Below, in pieces: positions 48,036 to 58,071 of a stretch of DNA of 64,000 nucleotides; the first letter of the stretch is position 1, and every line of letters begins with the position of its first letter. The DNA comes from Leishmania infantum JPCM5. Lineage: Eukaryota > Euglenozoa > Kinetoplastea > Trypanosomatida > Trypanosomatidae. Made by a program: the position numbers and the translations under genes. The notes under the pieces are model-generated. The model ran no database searches, was not told the DNA's origin, and was given only the letters and a program-made list of their open reading frames with translations. The DNA is taken from the NCBI RefSeq assembly GCF_000002875.2, contig NC_009386.2, positions 141,501-205,500 on the forward strand, read 5' to 3'.

Positions 48036-49278
48036 GGACGGTGGCGAGAGGCGAGGCGCGTGCGAGTACAGCTGTGGTTGAGGGGGGAGGCGCACCGTCA
48101 TGGACCGCCCACCCACCCACCCACCCACCCCCCGCGCATGCGTGCATGGCATGTCCATGCATACGCGTCTGTATCACACACACACACACACACACGCACA
48201 CACACACACTTGCGCGCTCCTGGTCTGGTTGCTGGATGGCTGGCTGGCTGCGTCTCGTGGCTCATGCCTGTCGCCCGTATGGCGGCCGCCGCTCACCCTG
48301 TTGCTGGTGATGATGGCGTTGCCGTTGGTGGGAAGGTCGATGCACACGGCAGCCTTCTCTTTCCCTATTATGTTCCCTCTTGTTAAGCGCACGTTTGCCG
48401 TGTACCTCTTTTAAAGTTTCCTTCCAGGCACAACAAGCGCGACATGCACCAGCCGACAGGCGCGTCCTCCTGACACACGCGCGCACAGCCAGACAACTTG
48501 TGGTGGCACGGTCAGAGTGGCCGTCGGAGCGCTGACGGAGAGCACGCCCCCGAACTCAACGAGCGAACAGCAGGGGTGGAGCGCGTGCACAGGCGCGCCC
48601 GCCTCGCTTCCTCCACCACCACCACCCCCCCTGCTGTTCGCGGCGCATCATTGCTGTGGCTCGAGCGCACCTCTGGCGATGATGCTCGTCAGAGAATCAA
48701 CGGAAAAAGAAGTATGGGGCGGTCTCTCTCTCTCTCTCCGCCTCCCGTGCGCGCAGCCACGAGCCCTCCCTCCCCTCCTCCCCACCCCTTCTTGTGTTCT
48801 CCAGCACCCCTCCTCCTCCCTCCTTCCTTCCTTCCCCGACCATCGCACGTCGCTTCTGCCGCGCGCCTGCCGTGACGCGCTACGCCTTCTCGCAGCCGCC
48901 GCCGTGTTGTGAAGCGTTCTCTCCCCCTCTCGTCCTTGTGCTCTCGCTGCCACTTTTTCGTGCCGCCCTCCCTGCTTGCCGGCCCGCGGCGGCAGCGGAA
49001 CGCTCAGCGGAGGAGGGAGTGGTGATGGTGGTGGTGGTCCTGCGGTTTCGCGATCTGAACCCGACCCGGCCCTGCGCTGCAGCTACGCCGCACACGCACG
49101 CAGATCCACTGGAGCCGGCATATTCACGTCTGCACAAGCGCACTTGGGAGAGGAGGGGTGGGGGGCGGCAGCAGCAGCAGCGGCAGCAACACAAGAAGCC
49201 CCACGTATTACGCCCATACACGGGAGCGAGCCTATAAACCCACCAGACAGACGACTTGGAGGACCCGATAGACGTGTG
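48036..49278. other. Intergenic region, 1.2 kb
   Basis: Contains (CCCA)n and (CA)n repeats (48105-48132; 48176-48208), a (CT)n run (48724-48740) and long C/T tracts (48765-48838; 48915-48980) that could direct splicing. An ATG at 49025 opens an out-of-frame 71-codon reading frame ending at 49237, which would be an upstream ORF if the acceptor is at 48994-48995. Confidence 0.65.
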
Positions 49279-52200
49279 ATGAGCAGCGATCGTGCCGAGG
49301 CGAGTGAACGAGAGGTGAGGCGCGTGAAAGATGGCGACGAGACGGATCGCACCAGCGGCGGTGGCGGCGTGGTGGCGCCGTGGCTGGAGGATCACGGGCT
49401 CTGGTCCTCGTCGTCCTCCCTCTCCCAGATGACGCCGACCCGACCGTCGCGGATATTGTTGCTGGCCGCACCCGCCCCTGAGCCGCTCGATGCGCAGAGG
49501 CACGTGTGCCACGCCAGAGCCGCGGCAGCAGCACCTGCTGCCGTCGTAAGCAACGCTGAGGAGGTGACCGAAGCGCGAGGCTCGTGCGCCGCGCTCCATG
49601 CCAGCCGAGAAGACACACGCAACCGTGACTCGCCAGTGGCAGCACCCCAGGGGCAGCAGCCGGCATTGAACGCCGAGGACGAGTGGAGGCGGCGTGCCTC
49701 TCGGCCTGCCTCGTCGGCGTCGTCATCCTCGTCATCTTCTGCGCAAGCAGAAGCGCATCCAGGCCGCGTCGTCTACGAGGATGGGCGAGGCGGCGGTGAG
49801 GAGGCAGACGACCGAAGTTCCGAGTTGCGCCATGCTGACGCCAACGGAGCGTCAGATGACGCAGAGGCTTCGCCGTCTACGGCGCTCCACCTGCCGTCGT
49901 CACCGCAGCCGCGCCGGCAAGAGGCGTCACCTCTACTGCCCTCGCTGACGCCGGTGGCGACGGCGCGCACGCAGCAGGCCATGCTGTCGTCCTCAGCGAA
50001 GCCGCCGTCCACTGCCGCGCCACGAGGCCTGGAGAGCGACACACCGCCACCGCAGGTGGTCAGCCAAGGAGAAGGCACGAATCCAACCAAGCGGCTGTGC
50101 ACTGCCGTCGCTGCCGCCTCTAGAAGAGCAACCCTGACCACATCTCCGCCTTCGCCGTCGCCGGGGATGTGGGTGTCCTGCGCGCACAGCGACCTGCCGG
50201 CGCGGTACCGCGACGTCCCGGGGTACTACTGCACTTACTGCTCCTACACGGTTTGCGTGGACTGCTTCCCTCTCACGAACTTGCGGGAGCAGTTGCGTGT
50301 CACGAGAACCGCCGCGCCGTCCCCCGCCCCCTCGCCGGCTGCATCCGCGTCGTCCGTGACGGGAGAGATGGACTGGCTGGATGCCGTGATCGCCTCCCCT
50401 GCGACCGCCGTGCGCAGTGGCGGAGCTGCGAACGGTGCGCACCAGGTCCATGCCACCGCTGCCACCTACGCAAGGGAGAGCGCTGGGGGCGGCTACGGCC
50501 GCACGTCGCGGCAGCGACACCTGAAGGAGGGTGCCTCGTTACGTGACGCACCGCCGACCTCGACATCGTCGACGGTGGCGGCACCTCTCCGCTGTCACCT
50601 CTGCCGGCGCGGCGACCTCGTGCGTGAAGAGGCGCTCCTGCACGAGTGGTGCTGTGAGGGGCCGGCGCCGGCGGCGCGGCGGCACAGCGGCGGCAGCCTC
50701 GTCTACGACACGGCGAATCTGCACAAGTACCACTTCATGCGAACACAGCGAGAGAAGCGGCGGTCATCGACGGAGCCGCTGCTCGCTCGGGTGCTCGCAG
50801 TCTTCCCAGCCACGTTGGGCGGGGCGGACGCCCGCGCAGACGGGTCAGCCCCATGTGTCACGCAGAGCCCCCTGCAAAGCCGCCGCCTCCGCCGCCCCCA
50901 CGGCGATGCATCGAGCGGCAAGAGCGCCGTTCGCGGGCGGGACCCGCTGCCGTCCGCGTCGTCAGGGCATGGACGGCGGCTGACGCTGTCGCGCCTTGAT
51001 GCAGGAGCCAACGCAGCCGCCAGTCTGCGCGGTAGCGCAGCGCTGCCGAACCTCGACCGCTGCGAGGAGGGCGGCAGCTACGTCTTCTCTGTATGGAATC
51101 CGCGGATGGAGGTGCAGCTCGTGTGGTGCGCCGTGAATTACGAGGCTCGTGAAGGTGCACCCGCGCTTCACCACCACTACCAGCACAGCAGCGCGGGCCA
51201 CCGTGGCCATGGCGTGCTGCCGTCCTCGGCCTCCGTCACGCCGCTCTTCATGTGGCGCTGCCCACCCTCCTTGCCGGGGCTTCCGGCGCGGCCGTTTCGC
51301 GTGACGGTGCCCTACGGCCTTTACGCCTTCGCCAGCACGCACGCGCTGGCGCTGTACGAGGCGAGCGACATCTTCAGAAAGGCCACCACGCAACTCGCTG
51401 CCGCAGCGGGTGGCGGCGATGGTGCACACCACGCGCAGCTGCACCCCCGGCAGCTGTCGTCCGTGAAGGTGGTGCCGGCCGCCACGCTGCGTGCGCTGCT
51501 CATTGTGCACGTGATGCACCACGTCGCCACGACCCTAGTGCCGCTGCGCCTGGGGCGTGCGCTGCCGCCATCGCTGCCAGACCCTACATCACAGCACCAC
51601 CACCTGAAGGAACAGCGCCTGGTGCCACAGGCCTCTTCACACGTAGCACGCTGCACCACGACGCCGCCGTCGGCGTCGCGCAAGCGTGCGCGGATGAACG
51701 AAGAAGACGCGGAAGGGGGCGCGGAGGTCTCGGCTCTGCCGCCCACCTCTGACCTGCGGTGGCCCCATGGTCTTGCCTCGCCGGAGCTGGCGCTCTGCGT
51801 GGATCACCTGCTGCACGGCCGCTCCGTCGCGGTGTACGGCATCGGCTCGAAGTATTACTTCCTGCACCACGTGGCGCAGAGCGCGGAGCTGAAGCACTTC
51901 CACGTCGTCACGGTGGACGCTAGCCTCGGTCGTGGCGACGGTGACGTCGGCAACGGCGACAGTATCGCTGCCGCATCAGCGGCAGGCGATCCGCACGGCG
52001 GTGGCCAGCGTGGGCGGCGCTCCGGAGGTGGCAGCGGCACGGGCGCATCGGGTGGCGTTGCCGCCGCCCCCTCGATTGTACGTCAGCTGATCATCCTTGG
52101 CAGCACGCTCGTGAGGCGCGTTCACTCCACCGCGCTCAAGACAGAGCTGCAGCTGCGGAGGCACGACGCCATGCCGCCGCGGCGGCAAACGCGCCAGCAG

Positions 52201-53925
52201 GATATGCATCAACGTGAACAGCAGAGGCCTGGTGCTGCCGCTGAAGCTGATGCGTACCCTGCGGCACGGGCGGCACTCGCCGGAGAAGAAGCCCGCTCGC
52301 CAGCAGTGGCGCGTGACGTCACGTCCGCCATGCAGCGCGCGGTGACCGCGTCACGGACAGCGATCACGCCTGTGGATGTGGTGGACGTCGACGATGCCTT
52401 GAGCAGCAGCGGCGAAGAGTGGGATGGGATGCTTGGCGATTTGGGCAAGCCGTGTGACTCGCTCCGTAGCGCTGAGCGCGTCGCTGTCATGCCGGCTCGT
52501 GACACCGTGCGCGAGGTGGGGCGGTCCCCTGCGGCGAGGTCGACGCTTGCAACGGTGACAGCAACGACGGGGATGATCACACCAAGCAAAACAACGTTGA
52601 AGTCGCGGCCGCGCCAGCGCTGTCCTCCCTCGCCGACAGTGCTGACGAGCACGCCGTCCTCGCAGCGCGGCACGCAGCTTGGCGGTGCGGATGCGTCGTT
52701 GTCTGCGACGCCCTCGCTGCCACTCATGTCGCCTGTGCCCGCCTTCTTCGAAGTGTTGCAGCGCACCGTCACCGGTTCGCTGGAGAACGACGGTGCCGCC
52801 GGCGCCGACAACGACGTCGCCCCGACTCGCAGCGCGTGCGTAGAGATGCGCGAGTGGGCTGGCCGTCTCCACTCGCCGAAGCTGCCCCCCCTGCCCGCCA
52901 CCGCCGCCTCGCATCGGGGCGGCGCGGCGTCAGAGGTGACGTGGCGGGCCCCGGTCCTCTGCTTCGCCAGCGACGCCGTCCGTCAGCTGGTGCTGGCGTC
53001 GGTGCGGCGCCGCCAGGCGAGCCGCCGCTGTGTGCAGTGGGTGTCCTTGCCATCGACGACGGCGTTGGCCGTGCTGGCCGAGCAGATACCGTTCACGGCA
53101 GCGCCATCGCCGACTGCGCCTCCTCGTCTGCACCTAACGGAGGCCCATCAGCTGCGTCCTGGCTGGTCGCCGCCGGTGTTGCTCGTGCTGCACAACGTCG
53201 ACTTGCTGGACACGGAGGAAGCGGGTCTGCTCCTGCAGTTGTGCGCCGAGTTCGCCTACCCACACCCGCACCTGCAGCTGCTGCTCTCCTTCGACGACCC
53301 GCGATGGCCGCTGACGCCGCTGGCCGGCGCGCTCACGCAGATGGGCGTGTGCGCGGTACAGCTACGCAGTCTCCTGCTGCCGCGCGTGCATGAGATGCAG
53401 CACGTTAGCAGCCTACGCCTTCTCACGGACTCGGAGGCGATGGCAGCCGGCGGTGCTGGTTCGCTGGGGTTGAAGGCGACGGGGCACGGCGCGCCGAGAG
53501 CTGCTGGCGCTGGCGGCCTTGCAAGCGCCGGCAGCAGCAGCGGTGCTGGTGGCGGCTCGCACCTTCTGCAGGATACGATGCGTCGCGTGCTCTTCAGCTT
53601 GCCGCCAGCCTTCAGCGGCCTCCTGCGCATCCTCATCGATCTGCAGGAGGAGATGGGCGAGGGCCAGAGGGTATCCGTGTTCGTCGCGAAGGACAGGTTC
53701 GAGCAGCATGGTATGATGGTGTCGCAGGGACGGCTGAAGGCGCTGCTGCAGGAGCTCACGTCGAACCGGATTGCGCAGTACGACATGGCCGAGCACGCGC
53801 TGACGGTCATGCAGCCTCGAAAGCTGCGCAAGGTGCTGGAAGAGGTCGCGGCGCAGCGAGATGGCGCCGCTGCCGCTGCAGCGGCGCCGGTATCTTCCGG
53901 TGCATCCGCCTTTCGCGCCAGCTGA
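49279..53925 (+). CDS. ORC2-like protein with an N-terminal zinc-finger-like region
   Basis: The C-terminal third matches origin recognition complex subunit 2. AVYGIGSKYYFLHHVAQS (Tyr853) corresponds to the ORC2 LLYGLGSKRDLL motif. PPVLLVLHNVDLLD (about 1296-1310) and LQLLLSFDDPRWPLTPL correspond to the ORC2 IHNID...ASIDHINAPLLW region. A winged-helix-like end (about 1434-1525, RRVLFSLPPAFSGLLRILID) closes the protein. ORC2 helps load the replicative helicase at origins. At 1548 residues it is nearly three times a usual ORC2 (about 580), mostly through disordered inserts. A Cys-rich block WVSCAHS...YYCTYCSYTVCVDCF (Cys318, 321, 326, 329) resembles the second half of a ZZ-type finger, and RCHLCRR...EWCCEG follows near 435. 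The start is the first in-frame ATG; the frame is open 300 nt upstream. ORC2 identity is by motif order, without a computed alignment. Confidence 0.7.
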   Translation: MSSDRAEASEREVRRVKDGDETDRTSGGGGVVAPWLEDHGLWSSSSSLSQMTPTRPSRILLLAAPAPEPLDAQRHVCHARAAAAAPAAVVSNAEEVTEARGSCAALHASREDTRNRDSPVAAPQGQQPALNAEDEWRRRASRPASSASSSSSSSAQAEAHPGRVVYEDGRGGGEEADDRSSELRHADANGASDDAEASPSTALHLPSSPQPRRQEASPLLPSLTPVATARTQQAMLSSSAKPPSTAAPRGLESDTPPPQVVSQGEGTNPTKRLCTAVAAASRRATLTTSPPSPSPGMWVSCAHSDLPARYRDVPGYYCTYCSYTVCVDCFPLTNLREQLRVTRTAAPSPAPSPAASASSVTGEMDWLDAVIASPATAVRSGGAANGAHQVHATAATYARESAGGGYGRTSRQRHLKEGASLRDAPPTSTSSTVAAPLRCHLCRRGDLVREEALLHEWCCEGPAPAARRHSGGSLVYDTANLHKYHFMRTQREKRRSSTEPLLARVLAVFPATLGGADARADGSAPCVTQSPLQSRRLRRPHGDASSGKSAVRGRDPLPSASSGHGRRLTLSRLDAGANAAASLRGSAALPNLDRCEEGGSYVFSVWNPRMEVQLVWCAVNYEAREGAPALHHHYQHSSAGHRGHGVLPSSASVTPLFMWRCPPSLPGLPARPFRVTVPYGLYAFASTHALALYEASDIFRKATTQLAAAAGGGDGAHHAQLHPRQLSSVKVVPAATLRALLIVHVMHHVATTLVPLRLGRALPPSLPDPTSQHHHLKEQRLVPQASSHVARCTTTPPSASRKRARMNEEDAEGGAEVSALPPTSDLRWPHGLASPELALCVDHLLHGRSVAVYGIGSKYYFLHHVAQSAELKHFHVVTVDASLGRGDGDVGNGDSIAAASAAGDPHGGGQRGRRSGGGSGTGASGGVAAAPSIVRQLIILGSTLVRRVHSTALKTELQLRRHDAMPPRRQTRQQDMHQREQQRPGAAAEADAYPAARAALAGEEARSPAVARDVTSAMQRAVTASRTAITPVDVVDVDDALSSSGEEWDGMLGDLGKPCDSLRSAERVAVMPARDTVREVGRSPAARSTLATVTATTGMITPSKTTLKSRPRQRCPPSPTVLTSTPSSQRGTQLGGADASLSATPSLPLMSPVPAFFEVLQRTVTGSLENDGAAGADNDVAPTRSACVEMREWAGRLHSPKLPPLPATAASHRGGAASEVTWRAPVLCFASDAVRQLVLASVRRRQASRRCVQWVSLPSTTALAVLAEQIPFTAAPSPTAPPRLHLTEAHQLRPGWSPPVLLVLHNVDLLDTEEAGLLLQLCAEFAYPHPHLQLLLSFDDPRWPLTPLAGALTQMGVCAVQLRSLLLPRVHEMQHVSSLRLLTDSEAMAAGGAGSLGLKATGHGAPRAAGAGGLASAGSSSGAGGGSHLLQDTMRRVLFSLPPAFSGLLRILIDLQEEMGEGQRVSVFVAKDRFEQHGMMVSQGRLKALLQELTSNRIAQYDMAEHALTVMQPRKLRKVLEEVAAQRDGAAAAAAAPVSSGASAFRAS

Positions 53926-54918
53926 CGTCGATACCAGGGCGGTGTGATCCCAGCGAGTGGATGTGCGCGCACGAACGCCGGCAACAGTCGCTGAGGATGC
54001 ACACGTGCGTGTGCACGTTACACAACCTCAGGGAAGATTCAAAGAGGTATGGGCAGAGAATGAGAGAGAGACACGTGTCGAAGATGGTCGTCTCATGTGC
54101 TCATCATCGTGATGGGCGTTCTCCCCGCCGCATCAGCAGCAGCCCTCGCACGCCAACGCCTCACATCGGGGGGAGGAGGGGGTGGGGGCATGCATTTCGT
54201 TCCCGGCGCGTAAGGGTCGTAAGCGAGGGAGCCGGAGAGACAGGCGACGATGATGACAACGACGCCACATCGCACGCGGATTCGTCGCCTCTTTTTTTTT
54301 TGTTCACGCCCCTCCGTTGCACAGCATTCTTTCCCTTCTCGTGGCCCATCTCTCTTCGGGTCATGCCAGTACCCACCCACCTATCACATCCGTGCGCCCT
54401 CACTGCTGCTTGCACGTCTGCTCCTCTGCGTGTGGCGCTGGTGGTGAATGATACGGCTGCGGGCGCACGCACGGATCGCTGGGGAGATGTCCCTCCAGCC
54501 ACCCTCGCTCACCACCCGCTTCACGTCGCTGTGCCGACCACCACCACTACGACTCCCTTCACGCACGCACGCGCAGACGTCCTCAGCAACGCCATCTCTC
54601 ACCTCTTTCGCCCTCCCCCCTCCGTCACACACACACACACACATCAGCTTGCTCTCGTTGCGCATCTCTCTTCTCTCTCTCTTCGCTTCCCTCTTGCCTG
54701 CGGTGCTCCGCGCTTCGCTTGCCGCTCCCCTCTGTGTGTGTGTGTGTGTGCGCGCGTGCAACCACCGCCGCTGCCCTCCTCCTCCTTTCTGCGTGCATGT
54801 GCCGGCGCCGCTTTTGGCGTGCACCTCCAACCACCCACCGCTCTCGCTCGCGTGGACTCCCTCTCCTCGCCGAAACTCCCGCACACCCACACGCGCCGGG
54901 TGTGCGCACGAAGAGAAA
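53926..54918. other. Intergenic region
   Basis: C/T-rich with (CA)n at about 54626-54642 and (GT)n at about 54732-54750. It ends in a long AG-free tract immediately before the next ATG. Confidence 0.7.
54655..54915 (+). promoter_or_regulatory. AG-free pyrimidine zone and candidate trans-splice acceptor abutting the start codon
   Basis: After AG at 54646-54647 no further AG occurs until 54912-54913 and 54914-54915, just before ATG 54919. C/T tracts fill 54655-54700 and 54766-54789. This implies a leader of only 3-5 nt in addition to the spliced leader. Confidence 0.5.
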
Positions 54919-55827
54919 ATGCCTGGCGTGGACCTTCTCGATGCCTTCGCCGAACTCGTGGTGCGGGTCGTCTTCAGCCTGCCGCACACAGAACCGGACA
55001 AGACGTCGAGCAGCGATGAAGACGTGCCCTACGGTGCGAACAGCAGCGCCACGCAGATCTTCTCTCGCGTGAACTCGCTCGAGGATGAGCAGCAGCTGCA
55101 GCTCCTCAGCGACACACCGCTTGCGCACACTGGCACGAGCAACGGCAACGGCGCCGGCAACTCCGCTATAAGGACGACCTCGTGCAGCAACTCCATCAGC
55201 CGCGGCAGCAGCGCCGCCTCGCTCGACCTCTACCCCGGGGGCTTTTGGAACGCCCTGGCGCGGGTACCGGCGGCCGCGGCGGTGAATGGCGCTAGGGCAT
55301 CGCGCCCAAGCAGCGTCGTGTCGCTCGGCACCGCCGACAACCTCTCCACCCCACGCAGCGGCGCCGGCTTGTGGAATCGACTTCTCGGCGGCAGCGGCCG
55401 CACACAGACCCCGCCGCACACCCCGTCCTTCAGCCCCGCACCGCACACCGGTCTGACAACCACAACGTCAAGCTTCGTTCAGCTGACGGATGAGGAACTT
55501 GGCATGGGCGCCGCGGCCAGCGGTGGCGGCGGCTACGGCGGCTTAGGTGCAGCGCACAGCCCCGGGGGCGGCAGCGGTATGTGGGGCGGCTTCTCTCCCA
55601 CACCCATCACGGCACACTCAAATGCCTCCACGCCGCTCCGTGACGCGTGCCAGCTGCTATCCTCCTCCTCGTCCAACTCACACCAGCAAGCGCCGCCGCC
55701 GCAGCAGCAGCAGCAGCTGATGGGCTCTCATGGCCTGCACCCCGGTCGGAGTCCGACACAGAACGGCAGCGTCAACGGCGGCCGCCCCTCGCAGCGCAGC
55801 TCCTCCAGCGAGTTCGACATCCTGTAG
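54919..55827 (+). CDS. Hypothetical protein, 302 aa
   Basis: I do not recognise it. Residues 1-25 (MPGVDLLDAFAELVVRVVFS) form a hydrophobic, probably amphipathic helix. The rest is rich in Ser, Thr, Gly, Asn and Pro and looks disordered. Two similar short modules stand out: PGGFWNALARVPAA (about 109) and GLWNRLLGGSGRTQTPP (about 150), both with a W-N-x-L core followed by a basic/proline patch; MWGGFSPTP near 222 is a third, weaker one. Many Ser/Thr-Pro sites suggest phosphorylation. A poly-Gln tract precedes the C-terminus, which ends SSSEFDIL. The upstream out-of-frame ATG at about 54796 would be avoided if splicing uses the AG next to the start. Confidence 0.7.
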   Translation: MPGVDLLDAFAELVVRVVFSLPHTEPDKTSSSDEDVPYGANSSATQIFSRVNSLEDEQQLQLLSDTPLAHTGTSNGNGAGNSAIRTTSCSNSISRGSSAASLDLYPGGFWNALARVPAAAAVNGARASRPSSVVSLGTADNLSTPRSGAGLWNRLLGGSGRTQTPPHTPSFSPAPHTGLTTTTSSFVQLTDEELGMGAAASGGGGYGGLGAAHSPGGGSGMWGGFSPTPITAHSNASTPLRDACQLLSSSSSNSHQQAPPPQQQQQLMGSHGLHPGRSPTQNGSVNGGRPSQRSSSSEFDIL

Positions 55828-56549
55828 CCGCGGTAGCGGTGAATGATGGACGCCACCCCGCCAACACTTTATGGCGTGTGCCCGTGTTTTTGTGTGGGCG
55901 CGTGCTGTGGGTCCGCTGCGTGCTGCTGCGGATGCATTATGCTGCCGTCGCTTGCCCGCGCGTCCTCTGCGTCGGTAGCCTCTGCGTGTACCGCTGCACG
56001 CATCAGCGCACATACGTAAGCGGAGAGACACATGCAGGGGTGCGTGTGTGTTGGGGGGGAGGAGGAGGAGGGAGGGCGACTCGACAGCTCTTCGTGAAGA
56101 TGAATGTGAGTGTATGCGTCGTCGTTGTCGTTGCCTTTTCTCCGCCTCCACGTTCCTCTGGCGCGCCTCCGATTCGGTTCTCCGTCTCCTTGACCATCGG
56201 TTCTTGGTCGCTCCTCCTTGACGGCACCCACCGCCCGCACTGCCGCCACCGCCACCTACGCGTGCGCCGCTGTCGTCGCTATCTCAACCGCCTACCCCTA
56301 CCCCTTATCTCCTGTGTTGTGTGCCTCTTCCCCGACCTCCTTCCACCCCTTTTTCATCTGTGTGTTATTCTACCCGCTGATGCTGCTACCCCAAGACCTC
56401 CCTCCCCCCCTCGCTCGTCATCGACTGCCTTGGCACGACGAGAGCGTTGTCAAGGAGGGAGAGGGGTGCCGCGACATCCCATAATCCCAACGCCCGTCAG
56501 CAGCCGCGAACGCCCCCTCCCCCAGCCCACCGTCAGTATCATTGGTGCA

Positions 56550-56592
<43 letters not shown>

Positions 56593-58071
56593 CCGTCTTC
56601 TTCATCCTCCTCACAGTCGCCAGCGACAGCCAGACAGACGGGCGCATGCATTGCTGGTAATGCCGAAGGCGTGCCTTGGACATGCTGACGACGCGCTCCC
56701 CTCCTCACCCCCCCCTTCCCCTACACGCACACGCGCATGCTGGCGAGGGAAGGGAGGTACCTATACACACACGCGCAGGGATGTAACGATGGTCAGAGTC
56801 CACCATCATCACCATTGCTGCTGCTTGTCCATGCGGATGGCGGGCTCGGCGAACGCGTGGATGCATGGTCCTCTTCCTCTCTTTCTTTCTGTCTCTCTAC
56901 GTTCATGACCCATCACCTTCTTGTCGTTGGGCCTCCTGTTCGGTGTCAGCTGCTCTCTGTTACCTGTGCTCGCCATGCGTGCCTTCTTCTGTGTGTGTGT
57001 GTGTGTACCTGTGTGCGATGATGATGCTGATGATGGCCAGGACATGTGTCGGTCTCACCTATAGATGTCTCTCTGTGTGTGTATGCTCCAGCCGTCTTTC
57101 TTCTGCCCTGGTGGTGGTGGTTGGCCCCTTCTCGCGCTCCTTTAGGCTGTATCGCATATGCAACATCTATACGCCCTCGTCGCCCCCCCCTTCCCTCTCT
57201 CCCTTGCCCTCTCGCTCTGTCGGTATGTATGTGTGTGCAGGGGGAAGGGGGGGCGTCGACGTTGTCACTGTGCTGCATTATCGTCGTCGTCATCCGATCG
57301 GACCCCCCCCCCTCTCCCTCTTCCTCGTGTGTGCGTCGCGTACGGTGAAGCGTATGAGGTGGATGCCGTGGATAGCGATGGCGGTGATCTTCTATTTTTG
57401 TGTGTGCGTGCGCCTGCTTGTGGCTTGTGGCTTGTGTGTGTGTGTCTTGTCGTTTCTCTTGGGTGGCAAGTCGAGTTGCAATGAAGAGGTTCCCTGCCTC
57501 TCCGCGTGTCGCGCGGTTATGTGGGCCATCCGCACGAGAACGCCCGGCATCCATCGCGCGCGCGCTGTGCGTGTGTGTGTGTATGCTGAGTCTTGTGTGC
57601 TCCGTCTAGGTCGCCTTATCCCGTGTCACCGCACGCGTCGCCAGTGAGTTGGTGTTGGCAGGGATGAGAAGAAGAGTGAACGCGTTCTCGTTGATGGCAC
57701 GACCGTGGCCGCTACTTCGCGCTAGTTGCAGCGGGCGTTGCGGCTTGACGCGACTGCACCCGTTGTCCCCCGCCGACTCACCGCTGCTATCGAGCGCCAT
57801 ATGCGGGTGAGCTGATGGGTGTCCGTCCGTGACACCGCACGCACACACACACACACACAGCCACGGGCCCATCTACTCAGACGACAGTGTAGGATCGGCC
57901 GTGCACGCGCATGCCAAGTTTTCCTTCGTCTTTCCTCGTCGCTTTATGGCATACCACCCTCGCTCGTGCATCCTCCATCCCTCCTCCCCACCGCCACCAC
58001 CACCCCGTCATCATCATCATCATCTGTGTGGCTCTCTCTCTCTCTCAAGGCACTGGCGCGGGTGTGCCCCC
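55828..58071. other. Long intergenic region, 2.2 kb
   Basis: No supported gene. It contains a (TG)n run of about 19 units (56553-56591), several shorter (GT)n runs, poly-C/poly-G tracts and C/T-rich sequence. Apparent open frames encode Cys/Val/Leu-rich or Thr/His-rich products of repetitive DNA. Confidence 0.65.
56553..56591. repeat. (TG)n microsatellite
   Basis: About 19 uninterrupted TG units, the longest dinucleotide run in the window. Confidence 0.9.

Noticed and set aside
48105..48208. Short regular repeats that might suggest a CRISPR-like array.
   Set aside because: They are (CCCA)n and (CA)n microsatellites without spacers, and the genome is eukaryotic.
55647..56660. A 337-codon plus-strand open frame overlapping the end of the 54919 gene.
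   Set aside because: Its first part is an alternative frame of the real gene and the rest runs through (GT)n and C/T repeats; no folded-looking segment or codon bias.
56865..57647. A 260-codon open frame rich in Leu, Ser, Cys and Val.
   Set aside because: It arises from pyrimidine-rich and (TG)n sequence; composition mimics membrane segments but codon usage is unlike neighbouring genes.
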